This document shows, piece by piece, positions 33,701 to 46,392 of a DNA stretch of 64,000 nucleotides (positions are counted from its first letter, which is position 1; each line of letters begins with the position of its first letter). The translations under genes and the position numbers were made by a program. This DNA is from Marthasterias glacialis (Eukaryota; Echinodermata; Asteroidea; Forcipulatida; Asteriidae): positions 5,036,325-5,100,324 of the forward strand of contig OU452225.1 of assembly GCA_911728455.2 (NCBI GenBank), written 5' to 3'. The notes beneath the pieces are model-generated. The model had not been told where the DNA came from. It did not search any database and saw only the letters and a program-made list of their open reading frames with translations.

Positions 33701-34412
33701 GGTGATTGACGTTGAGTAATTGAATATTATTGAAATTGAAAATATAAGAACGGATTATTTATTAATTGCATGCCGGTTTTAATCGGATCATATTTGATTA
33801 TTAATCTTCAGGGAAAATGCTGCATTGAGGAAAAGGGATGCAACTAAATGCACCCGTCTCATGCCTCAATCAACTTTCTTTTTCTTCTTTTTTTGTTTCT
33901 TCCTGTTTTTTTCACTCTATTACTTTTTCATACATTTATGTACATGTTCTAGTTAAAAATGAATGTATAGCACGTTTGTGGAAACCAATTTTCATATCGA
34001 GTCCTTGAAAATTAAGCCATGAATTATTAGTATATTTTTAATGTTGCAATTTGATTATAATCTCGGAAGGTAAGGTCAACCTTTGATCGACTAATTTGAA
34101 ATGCATTTTTTTTTTCGTCATCAGAATCAAAAGATAATATTTTGGGAAGTTGGGTTTAGTTCATGTCATTGTATGTAGTAAAATCGATAAAACAGTAAAC
34201 CAGTATTTAAAGTTAGTTTGTAGGTTTGGACAGCCTGTTTTTTTTTTCCAATTTACAGCTCATTTGGAGACCTCAGTTCTGGCTAAAATGTTTGATCAAT
34301 TGGGTCACAGGGCTGAAATTTCTTGGGAAATCTGCGAGACGGCAGGGCTTCAAGTTATTTTAATATTTTACTGGACCAGAATTTTTGTTACAAAACCAAA
34401 ATCAACATTGTG

Positions 34413-34600
34413 GCGTGTCGTGGCCGAGCAGATAAGAACACCGGACTCAAGCTCTGGTGTCTCTGACCAGCAGAGTGTGGGTTCAAGTCTTGGTCGTGAC
34501 ACTTGTGTCCTTAAGCAAGACACTTAACCATTATTGCTTCGTCCTTCGGATGGGATGAAAGCCTTAGGTCCCGTGTGTTGTGAGACTTTTTTGGGGATGC
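34413..34600 (+). mobile_element. tRNA-Leu-derived SINE, 5' part
   Basis: gtgtcgtggccgagcagata, ccggactcaagctctggtgt (CAA in the anticodon position), B box gggttcaagtc, and cttcggatggga. The 3' third is missing. Confidence 0.85.
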
Positions 34601-35067
34601 TAGAGGGCAGCAGACTTTATGTCCATTACAGATGTTTTACATTGTGTGCAAGTGGTGGATTACATTTTACACCATCTTTAATATATCAGGGTCCAATTTT
34701 TGTAAGGTTCTTATGCATAGAAGTATGCTTACCATAGAAAACAATTGCTTAGCTAAAACAGATTGACAGCAGAATGTCATTACGTGTACCAGAGTTGGTT
34801 TTGTGACTGGTTTAAAACTTGTTAAAAGATCAACTTGAATGAAATCACTCAAACTAATTTATCCATGTTTGAAGTTTTCCTACCTGTAATTTTGTTGAAA
34901 TTTTTATCGCAAAAAGTAGCCCCACGACCCCCTTCAGTTTTTGAACTAGTGTTTTTTTTTTTTTTTTATTTCACCGTCTGTCACTGTCTGCATGGTTCCC
35001 AGCAAAGACCCACAAAAGCGCAATGTGAAACCGAGACTGAAGAACCAGTGCCTCAGTAAACCTGTGT

Positions 35068-35171
35068 AAACTGTTACGTCACACCACGGACTGGGTGGAG
35101 GTTGTTTATCTTCGTCGCTATGCATTTTCCATTGCCTTGTTTGGATCGAGTCCGTGGTGTGACGTCACAGT
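35068..35171. repeat. ~100-bp hairpin MITE
   Basis: tacgtcacaccacggact at the left pairs with agtccgtggtgtgacgtca at the right. Confidence 0.75.
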
Positions 35172-35390
35172 GCTGTTTTGATTCCTAGGTGCTTAGGGGC
35201 TTTTCGTGAAACTGGGTGTTCATTGTCGAGTGTGAAGCTGATCAAAATGTTTTTTTTTTTTTGTGTTTTTTTTTCTCGTTTCGAAACACTTTTTATTGAG
35301 TTTTACTCATTTATAAGTAATCATTTCGCAGTCGTTTACCTTTCTGTAACAAAAGAACAATATTGTGATTCTAATCAGGTTGATCTTTAA

Positions 35391-35778
35391 AGGGACACGT
35401 TGCCTTCAGATTACTTCAAATTTTGATGTTTAGAATTGCTCCTTATACTTTTTTAAGAGTTGTTTATGTAATAAAATACCTACAGTGTGCTGTAATTAGT
35501 GAGCAGTGATTATTAACATACATTTGGCACTGGAAATATAACCGGCGGAACTACACTCTACATAAAAACATATGGTCCGCCGTTTTGTGGAGTCAAAAAT
35601 TTGGTTGTGCAAAATGACGGACCGTGTTCTGTCACAAAATTAAACAAAACACACACAATTTCAAGAGTTAAATCTGTATAAACATTATGTTCTGATTTTA
35701 AAATATCTTTCCAACCATATTAATTTCATAACAACTTGTTTAACCCAAAAGCGCCCAACCTGAAGGCAACGTGTCCCT
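35391..35778. mobile_element. 388-bp TTAA MITE
   Basis: The ends are AGGGACACGTTGCCTTCAG and the exact complement, each next to TTAA (35387-35390 and 35779-35782). A TTAA target fits piggyBac or Kolobok. Non-coding. Confidence 0.9.
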
Positions 35779-36411
35779 TTAAGCAACATTCTTTTGTTTT
35801 TAGTAGCTTTATCTGATTTGACAAAGATCCTTGCATTGGTAATAAGTGTGATCAACTTTCTCTACATCAACTTTCTCTTTGATGTGTTTTGGAGTACAGG
35901 TTAATTTTAATTGTAATTTTTTATAAAAATGTTCATAGCCCACCCAAATATTATTTCATGTATTTTGCAATGTAAATAATTTCATTAATAGTACAAATTT
36001 AAATAACAACAATATGTATATGAAATAAATAATTCATTTAGCGTTGTGTTTTTTCTTTGTGTGGCAAAAGGTATATTGTGGCCAACCACATGACCACATC
36101 GACAGTAACATAAATATTCACGTGAATGAAATGTTAAGTTCCTTTGTGCAGATTGTCTTCAAATATTTCAAAGATAAGGTCCTTGTTAATAATAATGACA
36201 CGGTTCCTAAACAGGCATATGTTTGCTTGGGGATGGGAGGGGGTGGGGCTGCCCTTCAGCTCTCATCCATCTTACATTGTTATTTACTAGAAAAACTTAA
36301 AAAGAAAAGAAAACAAAAATTCTTGTATGTAAAATATCTGACAATTGCAGGCTTCCCAGTTGAACCCATGAAAACCCCTGCATCTATAAAAATCCAATTC
36401 TATTTAAGTCT

Positions 36412-36545
36412 CCAGGGAAGGATTTTACAAAACTAGTCCTTATTTAGGACTGGTCCTAACTTATGACTAGTCCTATAAGTTAGGACTAGTTACTCATCCT
36501 AACTGGAGATAAGACTAGTCCTAGCACTTTGTAAAATCCACACCT
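36412..36545. mobile_element. hairpin MITE (actagtcctaa family)
   Basis: Same family as the pair at 10325-10578: gattttacaaaactagtcct to tttgtaaaatccacacc. Confidence 0.8.
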
Positions 36546-37269
36546 GCATCACATTTTCATTTTTAAACTTACAGCTTTGGATTGCAGAAAAGATCAGGGG
36601 TCGATTTCACCAAGAGCTAAGATTGATCTTAAGATCAGGGTAGTCAATATTGCCATAGTGATTTGTATTGTGACATCACACTTTGCTTAGCAACTAAGAT
36701 TGATACTCAGTTTAAAGATGTATGAACCGAGCGCAAGCCGATTTGACATTGAAAAGGAATTGATTCCAGCAAGCCATTTTAAAAGAGCATGTAATTTGAC
36801 AACAAATAAAAATTAATAATTGCGTTTTGACCATGTAGATGGCTTTAAACATATTTTTAAAATGATTATCCTGCCAACCACCCTACAAGAAAATGTGTAC
36901 GCCAGCTATGCCCACTGCTGGTACCATAAGTCAAATATATTAGGCCTTGTCCGAATCAAGCGACTTCGGCAACGGCTTTGGCCGCTGGCTGCAACAACAA
37001 CGTTGAAGAATAGGAATCCTCTGCGTTCTGGTCGTAGCCACTGCCGAAGCCATTCATTCGGATTATGTCTTACAATGTCATTTCGCCTGTACATGTACTT
37101 TGTCTATAGGTCGAAAGACACCCGGATGAAATTGAGCAGGCAGCGTGAGGAGTTTATTTATCGTGCTCCACACACAATTTTTTGTTTTAATGAATTACTC
37201 ATTATTCATTGATGGATTGTTGGTCATCAGACAAAAATAGCAATAGATGAATCTTAACTCTTTGTGAAA

Positions 37270-37440
37270 TTGGCCCATGGTTGGCTTAGTGGTATCACCT
37301 CTTGTGAACCCTGGTTCAGAGTCTCACATGTAGATTGGGTTTTCAGTCTGTACCTGATTAAAACGGTCTTATGTTATTTGGCCTTTTCCTCCAAAGCCAT
37401 GAAAACTTAATACTTTGTAATAATAAAAATACTAATAATC
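37270..37440 (+). mobile_element. tRNA-derived SINE, degenerate
   Basis: ttggcttagtggtatcacct, ggttcagagtctcacatgta, gattgggttttcagtctgta, then a (taa)-rich tail. Confidence 0.6.
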
Positions 37441-37528
37441 GGCTCTTTTATAGCACAATTCCAAAGAATGATCATTGCCCTTCAAACATTATTACCCCAG
37501 TCACTGGGCCAATTATTTTGTTCCTTAA

Positions 37529-37732
37529 AGAGGCTGTTTCATCATGATTTTAAGCAGAAAATGAAATAACTTAGTTACTACGTGCTCATGCGCCCCGGCA
37601 TCCTCATCACAGTTTGACAACCCTTTGTGATTAGACCGCAAGGGTGCATGCGCATGTGCAGTATCTGGGTGAGAGAATCAATCTTTCCATGCACAGCCAC
37701 AGGCCTGCTATAATCATGACGACACAGCCCCT
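37529..37732. mobile_element. 204-bp TTAA MITE
   Basis: The ends are agaggctgtttcatcatgatt-like and its near complement aatcatgacgacacagcccct, flanked by TTAA on both sides. A right-half copy lies at about 38265-38374. Confidence 0.8.
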
Positions 37733-37739
37733 TTAAACT

Positions 37740-37990
37740 ATTTCAGCTCCCTGGGAGTACATGTATACAGCCTGCACTGCGAAGTATAGCCACAGAGGGT
37801 GTATTCCTTTCTCTATGTTATAGCCCACTAACCTAAATCAATCACAAGAACCATCTCTGCCCTCACAGGTACCCATCCTGGGTGAAGAGAAGCAATTATA
37901 GTTGTTAAGTGTCTTGCTTAAGGACACAAGTGTCATAACCGGCACACCCCATTGCCTTAGCCACCAGAACTTGAGTTTGATGAACTAAAA
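37740..37990 (-). mobile_element. tRNA-Leu SINE, second 3' variant
   Basis: On the minus strand: ctctggtg-like head remnant, gacacttgtgtccttaagca, then a 3' part different from 26287 (acccaggatgggtacctgtg, ttgtgattgatttaggtt). The same variant is at 47458-47700 and 61935. Confidence 0.7.
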
Positions 37991-38264
37991 CTCCTCAGCC
38001 TCGACACACCACCATTTTCTGTACAGGGTTATCTTCACACCTACGGGTTACACCATACATTACGGTACTCATGCAGTACACTGCGACTGGCAGGGGGATC
38101 TGTGGCCTGGCAGCTCAGCCTGACATCGCTCCACTACCCCTGGTAGTGGACTAAGTCACGCATCGCAAAACAATTTCCATGAATAGTTCTGCAACCGCCT
38201 TGGCCGTGGATAGGTTCATGTTAACATTCAAGGGTCTGCGTCTTCAAGATTATAGCAGTAAATG

Positions 38265-38374
38265 GAATAACCCAGCTACTATGGCGGTCACGTCAGTTTG
38301 ACAAAGACGGCACCCTTTGTGATTTGACCGCAAGTGAGCACGCGTGCAGTATCTGACAACACAGCCCCTTTAAG
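38265..38374. mobile_element. partial copy of the 204-bp TTAA MITE
   Basis: ccctttgtgatttgaccgca, gcagtatctga and cacagcccctttaa match the right half of 37529-37732. Confidence 0.65.
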
Positions 38375-38399
38375 ATTTGGAGAGGCAATACGAAACTCT

Positions 38400-39754
38400 G
38401 TCAAAAGTTCCGAGCAAATTTCATACAAAACAGACTTGCACACGTTAAATGGTCTCTCCTGGTACCTTTTATATTTAGCAATATTATAAGTACAATATAT
38501 GCATTACATGATTTAAGTTGGAGAATATTGAAACTGATGGTGAATAAAAACTACAGTAAGCTTGGATAAACTCAACTTATGCATTTAATCCAATTAATAG
38601 TATGAGTAAAAAAAACCCAAACAAACAAGGAATTTCCTGGTATTAATCAATTCAAACAAAAACAATTGGGCCCCAATATGCTGTATTTTTGACAGCAAGA
38701 GGGGGCAACATACTAATTCCATTTTAAAAGTACAAACAATATTTCAAACATTACAACTACAAATTTTCCAGGCAATATTTTACACTGATTACATTGTAAA
38801 ACTGTCAATAAAAAAAAAAGAAAAAAAGACTCAAAGGTTGTATATTAACTGCTTTACTAGAAGTCTAATTGCATCTGCTTTGCCACACTATTTCTATGGT
38901 TTGACCCCCAATCTACCCCAAAGGGCGCCCTCTTGCAGTTAAATATAAGCCCTCTTTCATGGCACTGCGGAATTCTGCACATAACAGCCCATTGAATCGC
39001 ACACTCTGGTGGTGCAGACATGCAACTTTGTAATTGCGCCCCCACCCCCAACCCCCCGCAAAAAAGAGGGAAATGGCGAGGCACAATGAACTTTGCAGTG
39101 ATGTTCGGTTTTCTATGGGACAATAGATGGGTTGCACAAAAATGGGACGCCAAAAATGGGAAAAATCAGCCATCTTTGATGACAATGACTACACATTTTT
39201 TAGCGCACAACTGTGTTACACGTAAGTACTGCATGCGGCACGCCCACGTAAGCTTGCGCGCTAACATGCGTATGGCTATGAGCGCCGGCTAACCGTGTTC
39301 AAACGCTTTTTACTATGTCGTTACTACACGTGTAGACATGGCCGTGTGATCTCCTCTCGACCAATCAGAATGCATAAAGTCTCAGGGTTTTTTATAAATA
39401 TGATTTTTGAAAATGAGGGAATCAGCTGAAAAGTTGCATGCCTGCAGAGGTTGCTATTAGCTCAAAATGTTGTGCTCAGCATTGTCATGAAATTGAAAAA
39501 TTCTCTAAAGGTGAACACTCAATACAAAGAATAAAGCACTATAAACATTGCATAAATTGTACAAAAAGTAATTAAACACAATTAGCAATACACTTTTTAC
39601 GTCTTAGCATTTAAATATTTCTGTGTATACAATTACCAGCTTTCTTGGTAATTATAGGAATTCAAGCAAACTGATGTGATTGTTTAATCCAATTAAAAGT
39701 TATGTTTAAAGATACTATACAGGATTAGTAATTATCGAATAAAAATTGAATAAG
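38400..39754. other. no gene recognised
   Basis: AT-rich. Bases 39185-39300 share gcgc..taagct.gcgc..aaca-type motifs with 58340-58490, suggesting an old dispersed repeat. Confidence 0.35.
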
Positions 39755-40104
39755 GTCTTTTCACACTATCAAGCTCCGATTCGTGCAGAAAGCTACACAG
39801 TTCCAATCCGTGTTGACTTCACACTTTCAACAAGCTTCAAATCCGCTCTGCTTTCACACTGCCAGATGCAAAACCAGCTTTTTTGCTACACGTGTAATTC
39901 TCTACACGGGTCAAAAAACCCTCAACCCACCTCCCGAGCAGGGTTGGTTTTGACCTGAATCGAGCGCTCTAAACCGAGAAACACTCGATTGAAATGTTGT
40001 AGTGTGAAAAGATCAGTCCAACCATGGAGGTAGAAATTATCCATGGTCGAACTTACACGGGTCGCACCCTTGTCAAACACGGAGATTTGTAGTGTGAAAG
40101 GCTT
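39755..40104. mobile_element. possible MITE with TTTCACACTA ends
   Basis: cttttcacactatcaagctccg at the left and cggagatttgtagtgtgaaag at the right form an imperfect inverted pair. ttcacact motifs recur internally. No target duplication was found. Confidence 0.5.
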
Positions 40105-40879
40105 TCAGTTTCAATCAGAAAGCTGACTGATGATTGAGTTCCTACCATGTACGTATCCTCCAGAGAAGAATGTTCTTTCTGAAATATTGCCAGAAAAAGA
40201 TCATTTGAAGACCCCCTAATCGATTTGAGGCCAATACTTTGGGTTTCAAATAATTTATCGCCACTAGACAGTCTGGTGGGGTTGGCCGGAGCATTGGGCA
40301 GTAAATCGCTACCGGATAGGTAGTTGGCTCAAGTTAATTACCACTGGTCTCAGCCCTGTCAATTGATTTATTGCTGGACTGTCTTCTGTCTTCTGGTCTG
40401 TTCAGCTGTTTCGCATGACGAAAGCACTTCACTTTTGTTTGAGCAGTCTTCGTGTTAAGTTGTAATTCTGCTTAACTGTTCGTACATTTCAATTTTACGA
40501 AACCATGATTACTTATCCTGATTGCGGCAATTGAAATAAGTACACAAATGTGTATTTTTCGTTGTTTGACTCATGAACTCTATTTTAAAGGGTACATATT
40601 GGTGTGTAAGGTTTTATTGTATCACCAGTCAGCACAACAACATGGATCTCTAACTTTGTAATATCCCGTGTCTTCCGATTTTTCTTGATCTCTCCAGATA
40701 AAGGATTTTACATTTACGCATTCCCAGATAGAGGAGTAAGCTACCAATATCAGGCATGTGATTTGTCAGGATTTTTCCCTGATCTCCCTGCACCTTCAAA
40801 TTTTCTTGAAAGAGGAACATTTGCCATCACAGAGATGACAGATGCTGCCCTTCTCATAACCAAACCTTTAAAGTATAAT

Positions 40880-40915
40880 AATAACAACAATACTAATACT
40901 AATAATAATAATACC
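40880..40915. repeat. (aat/aac)n microsatellite
   Basis: ataataacaacaatactaat and following aat triplets. Confidence 0.9.
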
Positions 40916-41039
40916 GAAGTCTTATGTAGTGTACGTATCTACAGACAATGAGGTACTCAAGGCGCTTATCATTTTATTTTTAAGTTTTTGAACTATGAGA
41001 GCCATTTATGTAGCACCTTATAAGGGTTTACAAGGTGCT

Positions 41040-41115
41040 GTGGCGCATTTAGCTGCCACTGCCAGAAACACCAGGGCAAACCACTTCTCTTACTGTGGCT
41101 GCCTCAGGGCTCACT
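41040..41115 (-). mobile_element. tRNA-Leu SINE 3' fragment
   Basis: cactgccagaaacaccaggg and caaaccacttctctta, as in the copy at 54432. Confidence 0.6.
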
Positions 41116-41199
41116 TGTGCCATGAGGAGCCACAATAATAATCAAACTCAAGACAAGTTGTCAAGATTGATCCAGTAAATAGTGAATAGTATTCTCGTT

Positions 41200-44100
41200 C
41201 TCCACCATGTCTTCTTCATCTGGATCTCAGCATGGAGAAAGGTCTGAAGAAGAGGGAGGTTAGCCCTCCAAAGATACAAGGAAAAGGACTATGACAGAAA
41301 AGGGACTTGCCCATCAAGCAGACATAAAGAGAAAATTGTACATGTCCAAAAGGGCAGAACTTACCAGACAGAGAAGAGGAATTCTTCACATGAAAGGAGA
41401 ATCTTATAATTTAGGTTTATGGAAGAAAGAGTTTGGCCAAGCCCAAGTAAATTTTGACGAGCTAAATGAAGCTTATGAAGAACTCATTCACATACTTACC
41501 GATGATGGAGAAAAGAAAGATAATGTATAATCTCCACAGCAGCGTGCGTGAAGAATGGGATAATTTTGAGCGAGATGTCCGGTCAGAGATTGAGTACATG
41601 CAACATGTGGAGGAGATAAGAATGGACAGTATGTCCATTGCTTCTGAAAGTTCCAGAAGGTCAAGCAGAGCCCCATTAGAGAGAAGTGATCGAGCCAAAT
41701 CTACATGCAGCTCATCTTCGTCGATCAGAGCAGACAAATTAAACCTTCAAAGGGAAGAGGCGGCACTGAAAACAAAATTGGCGTTTGCTGAGGAAGAGCG
41801 GTGTCTGCGACTGCAACAATTGGAGGAAGAAAAGAAGAGAGTGGCTCAAGAGAAGCTCGTACAAATTATCCAATTTGAACAGCAGGAAAAGCTGAACCAA
41901 CTTCAACCAAAGAGAGAGTTAGATGAAAAACAAGCTCAACTAAGTGTCTTCATCGAAGCAGACAATGAAAATATCATAACCTCAGAGATTGGTTTGCCAG
42001 ATGTTCCAATGGCAGACCAGATGAAAGATTTGGAGAAGTTCTTTCAATCCCAAGAATCAATTGCCCCACCGTTCCCAGTCCATGCAAGTTCTTTGCCCGC
42101 TCTATCCATTCCAAAGGAAATTCAAAAGGTGCCGAAATCAAACTCGGGCACCACAATTAATCAGCCCAACCAGCCCAGCATGGAGTAAATGAACAAATCA
42201 ACCTCAATCCAAATGCTAACCGTTTCATCACGACTGACGATCGAAAAGGTGATCCGAAGAGCCCCGACAGTGGATGGAGTCAAGTTGCCAGCTCACTTGA
42301 AAAGTTTTTCAAACTACTGGCTGAAGAAAATAAAGAACAGAATACCATCAACAGGAAACCTGCGGTTTCAAGTAGACCCAGTAACTGGGGCGCTGTACTC
42401 CTTTTTTAAAAATTTTGACATTGTCGGTCGTACTAGCGCCCCAGAAAAGTATGTGTAAGTTGGTTTGAAAAGCTGTTATGGCGAAGAGGATTTAAAACAC
42501 CTCTAAAAAAGTGGCAAAAATTACGACAAAAACTCAACAGAATTGCTGGAAAATCGCCTACTGGCTTCTCAAGATATCAAAGATGAAATAGAATGCATTT
42601 AACTGTACTTATGATCATTTTTTGTCCTCCAAATCGATGATTTTTTAGGCTATGTGAAGAATGAAGCAAAGAGGTTCCATGTCTACGTCGCCAATCGTGT
42701 CCAAGAGATTCGAGAGTCAACTAATCCAGAGTCTTGGCTGTATGTAAATACCATCGACAATCCAGCGGATGAGGCATCGCAACGTTTGTCAGCCCAGCAA
42801 CTCATAGAGCACTGCAAGTGGTTGTCGGGTCCTGACTTTCTTTGGACGGGCGGCTCGTTTCAGTGTGAACTGCCAGCTGGGACCTTAAAGTTGGACAGTT
42901 CTGACCCAAATGTAAGGAGTGTGACAACTCTTGCAACAAAGACAGCGAATAGCAAACAGTTTCCAGCATACCTTGAGATGTCCCGACTCAAGCACCTCTC
43001 CAGCTGGCAACAGGCACGTAAGGCTGTTGCTCTGTGTTTACGTCTCAAGACCAAGCTTTGCAACAGAGAAGTGATGAGGAACAAGAATGAAAGACAATTA
43101 CTGGTTCCAATCTCCGTCACTGAAATACAGACAGCTGAGAAATCTATCTTCAGGTGTGTACAAAAGGAACACTTTGGAGAAGAGCTGCGAGTTCTACAGA
43201 AACTTAAGGTGACTGGCGAGGGCAAGAAACAACAGCATAAAGAAAACCAGTTCTCTTTATCGACTTGACCCCTATCTAGATGAGGAAGGTATTATTCGCG
43301 TGGGTGGCCGCATAGATCGAGCAAATATCCCAAGAGACATCAAGCATCCTATTACCACGAAAGAGTCATGTGACTGAGTTGCTGGTGAGACACCACCATG
43401 AGAAGGTGAATCATATGGGACGAGGGATAACCCACAATGAGATACGACAGAGAGGTTGTCCAACCTAATAGCAAAGTGTGCCATGTGTAGGAGGTTGAGA
43501 GGTTCCCTTCGGGAGCAGAAGATGTCGGAGCTACCCGAAGACAGACTGCAACCCACTCCCCCCTTTTCTTATAGTGCCGTTGACTACTTCAGACCTTTCT
43601 ACATCAAGGAGAGAAGGAGTGAAGTAAAGCGCTGGGGGGTTCTCTTTACATGTATGGCATCCCGCAGTGTTCACCTAGAGACTGTCAACTCTTTGACAGC
43701 CAGTGCCTTCATCAATGCCCTGAGTAGGTTCCAGAGTCGTAGAGGTCCCATTCGTCAACTGCGTTCTGATCAAGGTACAATGTTCGTAGGTGCTCGGAAT
43801 GAATTGAAAGAGGCTTTGGCAAAGATGGACCAAGAACGAGTTAAAGATTACTTGTTGGAGAACAACTGCGAGTGGATCCAGTTCAAGATGAATGTTCCGC
43901 ATTCCAGCCACATGGGTGGCGTTTGGGAGAGACAAATAGGTACCGTCCGTAATGTACTTGAAGCCCTACTCTCCAAGTCCGGGAGTCAATTAGATGATGA
44001 AGCCTTTAGAACCTTCATGACTGAAGTAGAGTGTATCATCAACTCGAGGCCGCTTACAACAGAGAATCTGTGTTCCCCAGATATTCCTGAACCCCTTACA

Positions 44101-44700
44101 GCAAACCACCTTCTGACGATGAAGCCAAAGGTTGTTCTCCCACTGCCTGGAAAGTTCCAAAAGGAAGATGTGTACTCTCGAATGTGGTGGAGGAGAGTCC
44201 AATATCTCGCCAGTGAGTTCTGGCTGCGATGGAGGAAGGAGCTTCTCCACCATCTTCAGGTCCGACAGAAGTGGGTGCACCAAGAGAGAAATCTGATGGT
44301 TGGTGACGTTGTCATCTCCAAGGAGAGGGAAGAGACCCGCAACCAGTGGCCCCTAGCTCGTGTTGAAGAGACGTTTCCCAGTGCTAATGGACATGTGCGC
44401 ACTCGACAACCAGGGTAAGTGGCATCACTCTCCAACCCTCCTGGAAAGACCAGTTCACAAGTTGGTACTGCTGTTAGGAGCTGATGAAGACTCAGGAAAA
44501 CAAGGTCAGTAACCCTAGTCCATAACAGCCAGGAGACCGGAGAAGTCCCCGACAAGGAGCCAAACGCAGACACAGATGCTACATGAAGTTAATGCCCGCG
44601 AAGGAAGATACGAACATTTAAAGAAATGGACATTACTCTAACTTGATTTGATTGATATAGTGATGATTAACTGCAAGCAGCAGTTAGGAGAGCCATGTCA
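41200..44700 (+). mobile_element. Bel/Pao LTR retrotransposon, fossil
   Basis: The plus strand carries, in order, a gag-like coiled-coil and glutamate-rich region (about 41.2-42.4 kb), a pol segment next to RNase H with VANRVQEIRE and NPADEASQR (about 42.65-43.3 kb), and a Bel-type integrase core with VDYFRPFYIK, GVLFTCMASRSVHLE and RSDQGTMFVGA (about 43.45-44.4 kb). These motifs are diagnostic of Bel/Pao. The copy is broken in several places, at least four or five by eye. A foldback transposon arm (42373-42650) has inserted into it. Flanking LTRs were not identified, so its age cannot be judged from them. The decay suggests an old but not ancient copy. It does not look whole. Confidence 0.8.
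42373..42650 (+). mobile_element. single arm of the tagacccag foldback family, inside the Bel/Pao fossil
   Basis: It starts TAGACCCAGTAACTGGGGCG and runs through gtcctccaaatcgatgattt, matching the left arm of 17721-18745. No second arm follows. Confidence 0.8.
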
Positions 44701-45480
44701 CTGCAGCAGCATATTGTGCAGTGAAGTTATTATTTTTCCTTAAAAGTTATTTAATTCTATCTTCAAGTTTAATATTTAGACCAATCTATACTTACCTAGT
44801 CCCTAGTTCTGTCAGAGATCACTTAATCCAGTACATACAACCAGTGAAACCTTTTAGTGAAAGTGCCTGCCTATGTTTTTTATTACTCAACCTCTTTCCC
44901 ACACCTTTGACCTTGTGCATTGTCTATAAGTATGAGGGAACAATGTGTGGGTACAAGTGCCACATTGTTTTGACACATAAACACTGTGTAGCCATCTTTA
45001 TAGCACATGTGCTTTCAAGCAGTAAATACATCTACAGAAGTTTGTCAGTCTTCATTTCACATTATTCGTCCTTTATTGGACTCAAAGACCCCAATTTGGT
45101 AAGCAGTATGTTCCTTGTTTTAATCCATAAAAATAATGAATCACTAAGGAAAGATTTTAATGCATTTTGAAGGAGATTTTGATGTGAAAGTGAAAGTTCA
45201 TGAAGGCAAACTAAATCAGTGTTTTTCTTATCCTCTTTGAGTTACACAATTTGGCATTGGTAGAAGATAGTTTTGCTTGTTCTAATTACTAACTATATAC
45301 ATGTTTTTGTAAGTTTTCTTGTTCATTAAATTCCAGATTATTATCTCTCCTACTGTACTACACAACTGGACAACTTGAACAGTGCCTCGGTGTTCCCCTT
45401 TGTTATGTTGGTTGGTGCAGTACATGTAGTTGCGAATATTAGTCTTTTGGGCGCTCTTTGTTTGGTGTTAATTCTCAAAG
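44700..45480. other. unassigned; possible 3' flank or terminal repeat of the Bel/Pao fossil
   Basis: It contains a 149-codon open frame with no recognised motif. I could not match this stretch to the 5' side of the retroelement. Confidence 0.3.
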
Positions 45481-45489
45481 GTTTGAGAA

Positions 45490-45650
45490 TTACAGTACAC
45501 TGAAACTCCTCAGGGCACAAGTGATCCCTGAGGCAGCCACACTTACTAAGTGATAAGTATAACTAGGTTCTTTTATGTGCATTACAACACAGTGGACCTA
45601 TGGCCCATCCAAAGGACCAAGCAATAATGGTTAAGTGCCTTGCTCAAAAT
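45490..45650 (-). mobile_element. tRNA-Leu SINE fragment
   Basis: On the minus strand: cattattgcttggtcctttg, gatgggccataggtccactg, ttatcacttagtaagtgtgg. Confidence 0.7.
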
Positions 45651-46093
45651 CTTCAGCTTTTAAAATTTGTCTACAATCTCATCCCTACAAAACTCTCGCA
45701 TTTCTGTTATCGGTCATCCATGGTAGTTTAAAAAAAAAAATGGTCATTGTTGGTTTGAGTTCCACCATGTCAAACATTGCTCCTTTTACGACTTCACGAC
45801 ACCCAGCTAGTTGTCATCAAACTCCGGGTGTATGTTCACATACAGATACTTCTCTGAACTCGGTAAAAGACGCATGTATGTCTGTAAAGGAACAAACAAA
45901 ACTTATAGATTTCTAGATAAACCATTAAAGTAAAGTATGAGGTATGATAAACAGTCACTCACAGATGCTGTAAAAGTAGAATGCACACAATCAGGAATTC
46001 ATAAGACATTTTCAATAGCGGCCATAGCTTTATCCTTCCATTATTATAACAATTTTGAAATTGTCGTACCAATTTCTTACTATTTTTTTAAAT

Positions 46094-46112
46094 TTATTAT
46101 TATTATTATTAT
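46094..46112. repeat. (tta)n microsatellite
   Basis: ttattattattattat run. Confidence 0.9.
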
Positions 46113-46220
46113 CTCTGTACTCTGCTTTAACTCTACTTCAACAAGCATTTGGCCCTGGACATGGAATTTTGGCATACAGTCGATTGTTTGGAATACGTTT
46201 CTTAAAAAAGAGCCTATTAG

Positions 46221-46392
46221 TTATAATATTACGATTTCTATCTTGTGATTAAAAACAGACTCGGTATCTGCATCTATTCTTACATGATTTATAGCGTGAC
46301 TGTCTGCCATGGTTTCAAGGATGGACACAAGTTTCTTGAAGGATGGTCGATCATTTGGATCCTCCTGCCAGCATTGGAGCATTACATCATAG
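46221..46392 (-). CDS. RTK last seen exon: kinase C-lobe end
   Basis: [20 protein letters not shown] then [16 protein letters not shown]. It may read on to TAA at 46221-46223, or splice at the gtaaga about 80 bases earlier (about 46302). Confidence 0.75.

Noticed and set aside
44721-45170. 149-codon open frame after the Bel/Pao fossil
   Set aside because: No motif, no homology I recognise, and its composition looks random.
41200-45480. LTRs bounding the Bel/Pao fossil
   Set aside because: I compared the flanks by eye and could not find a matching direct pair, so I report none.
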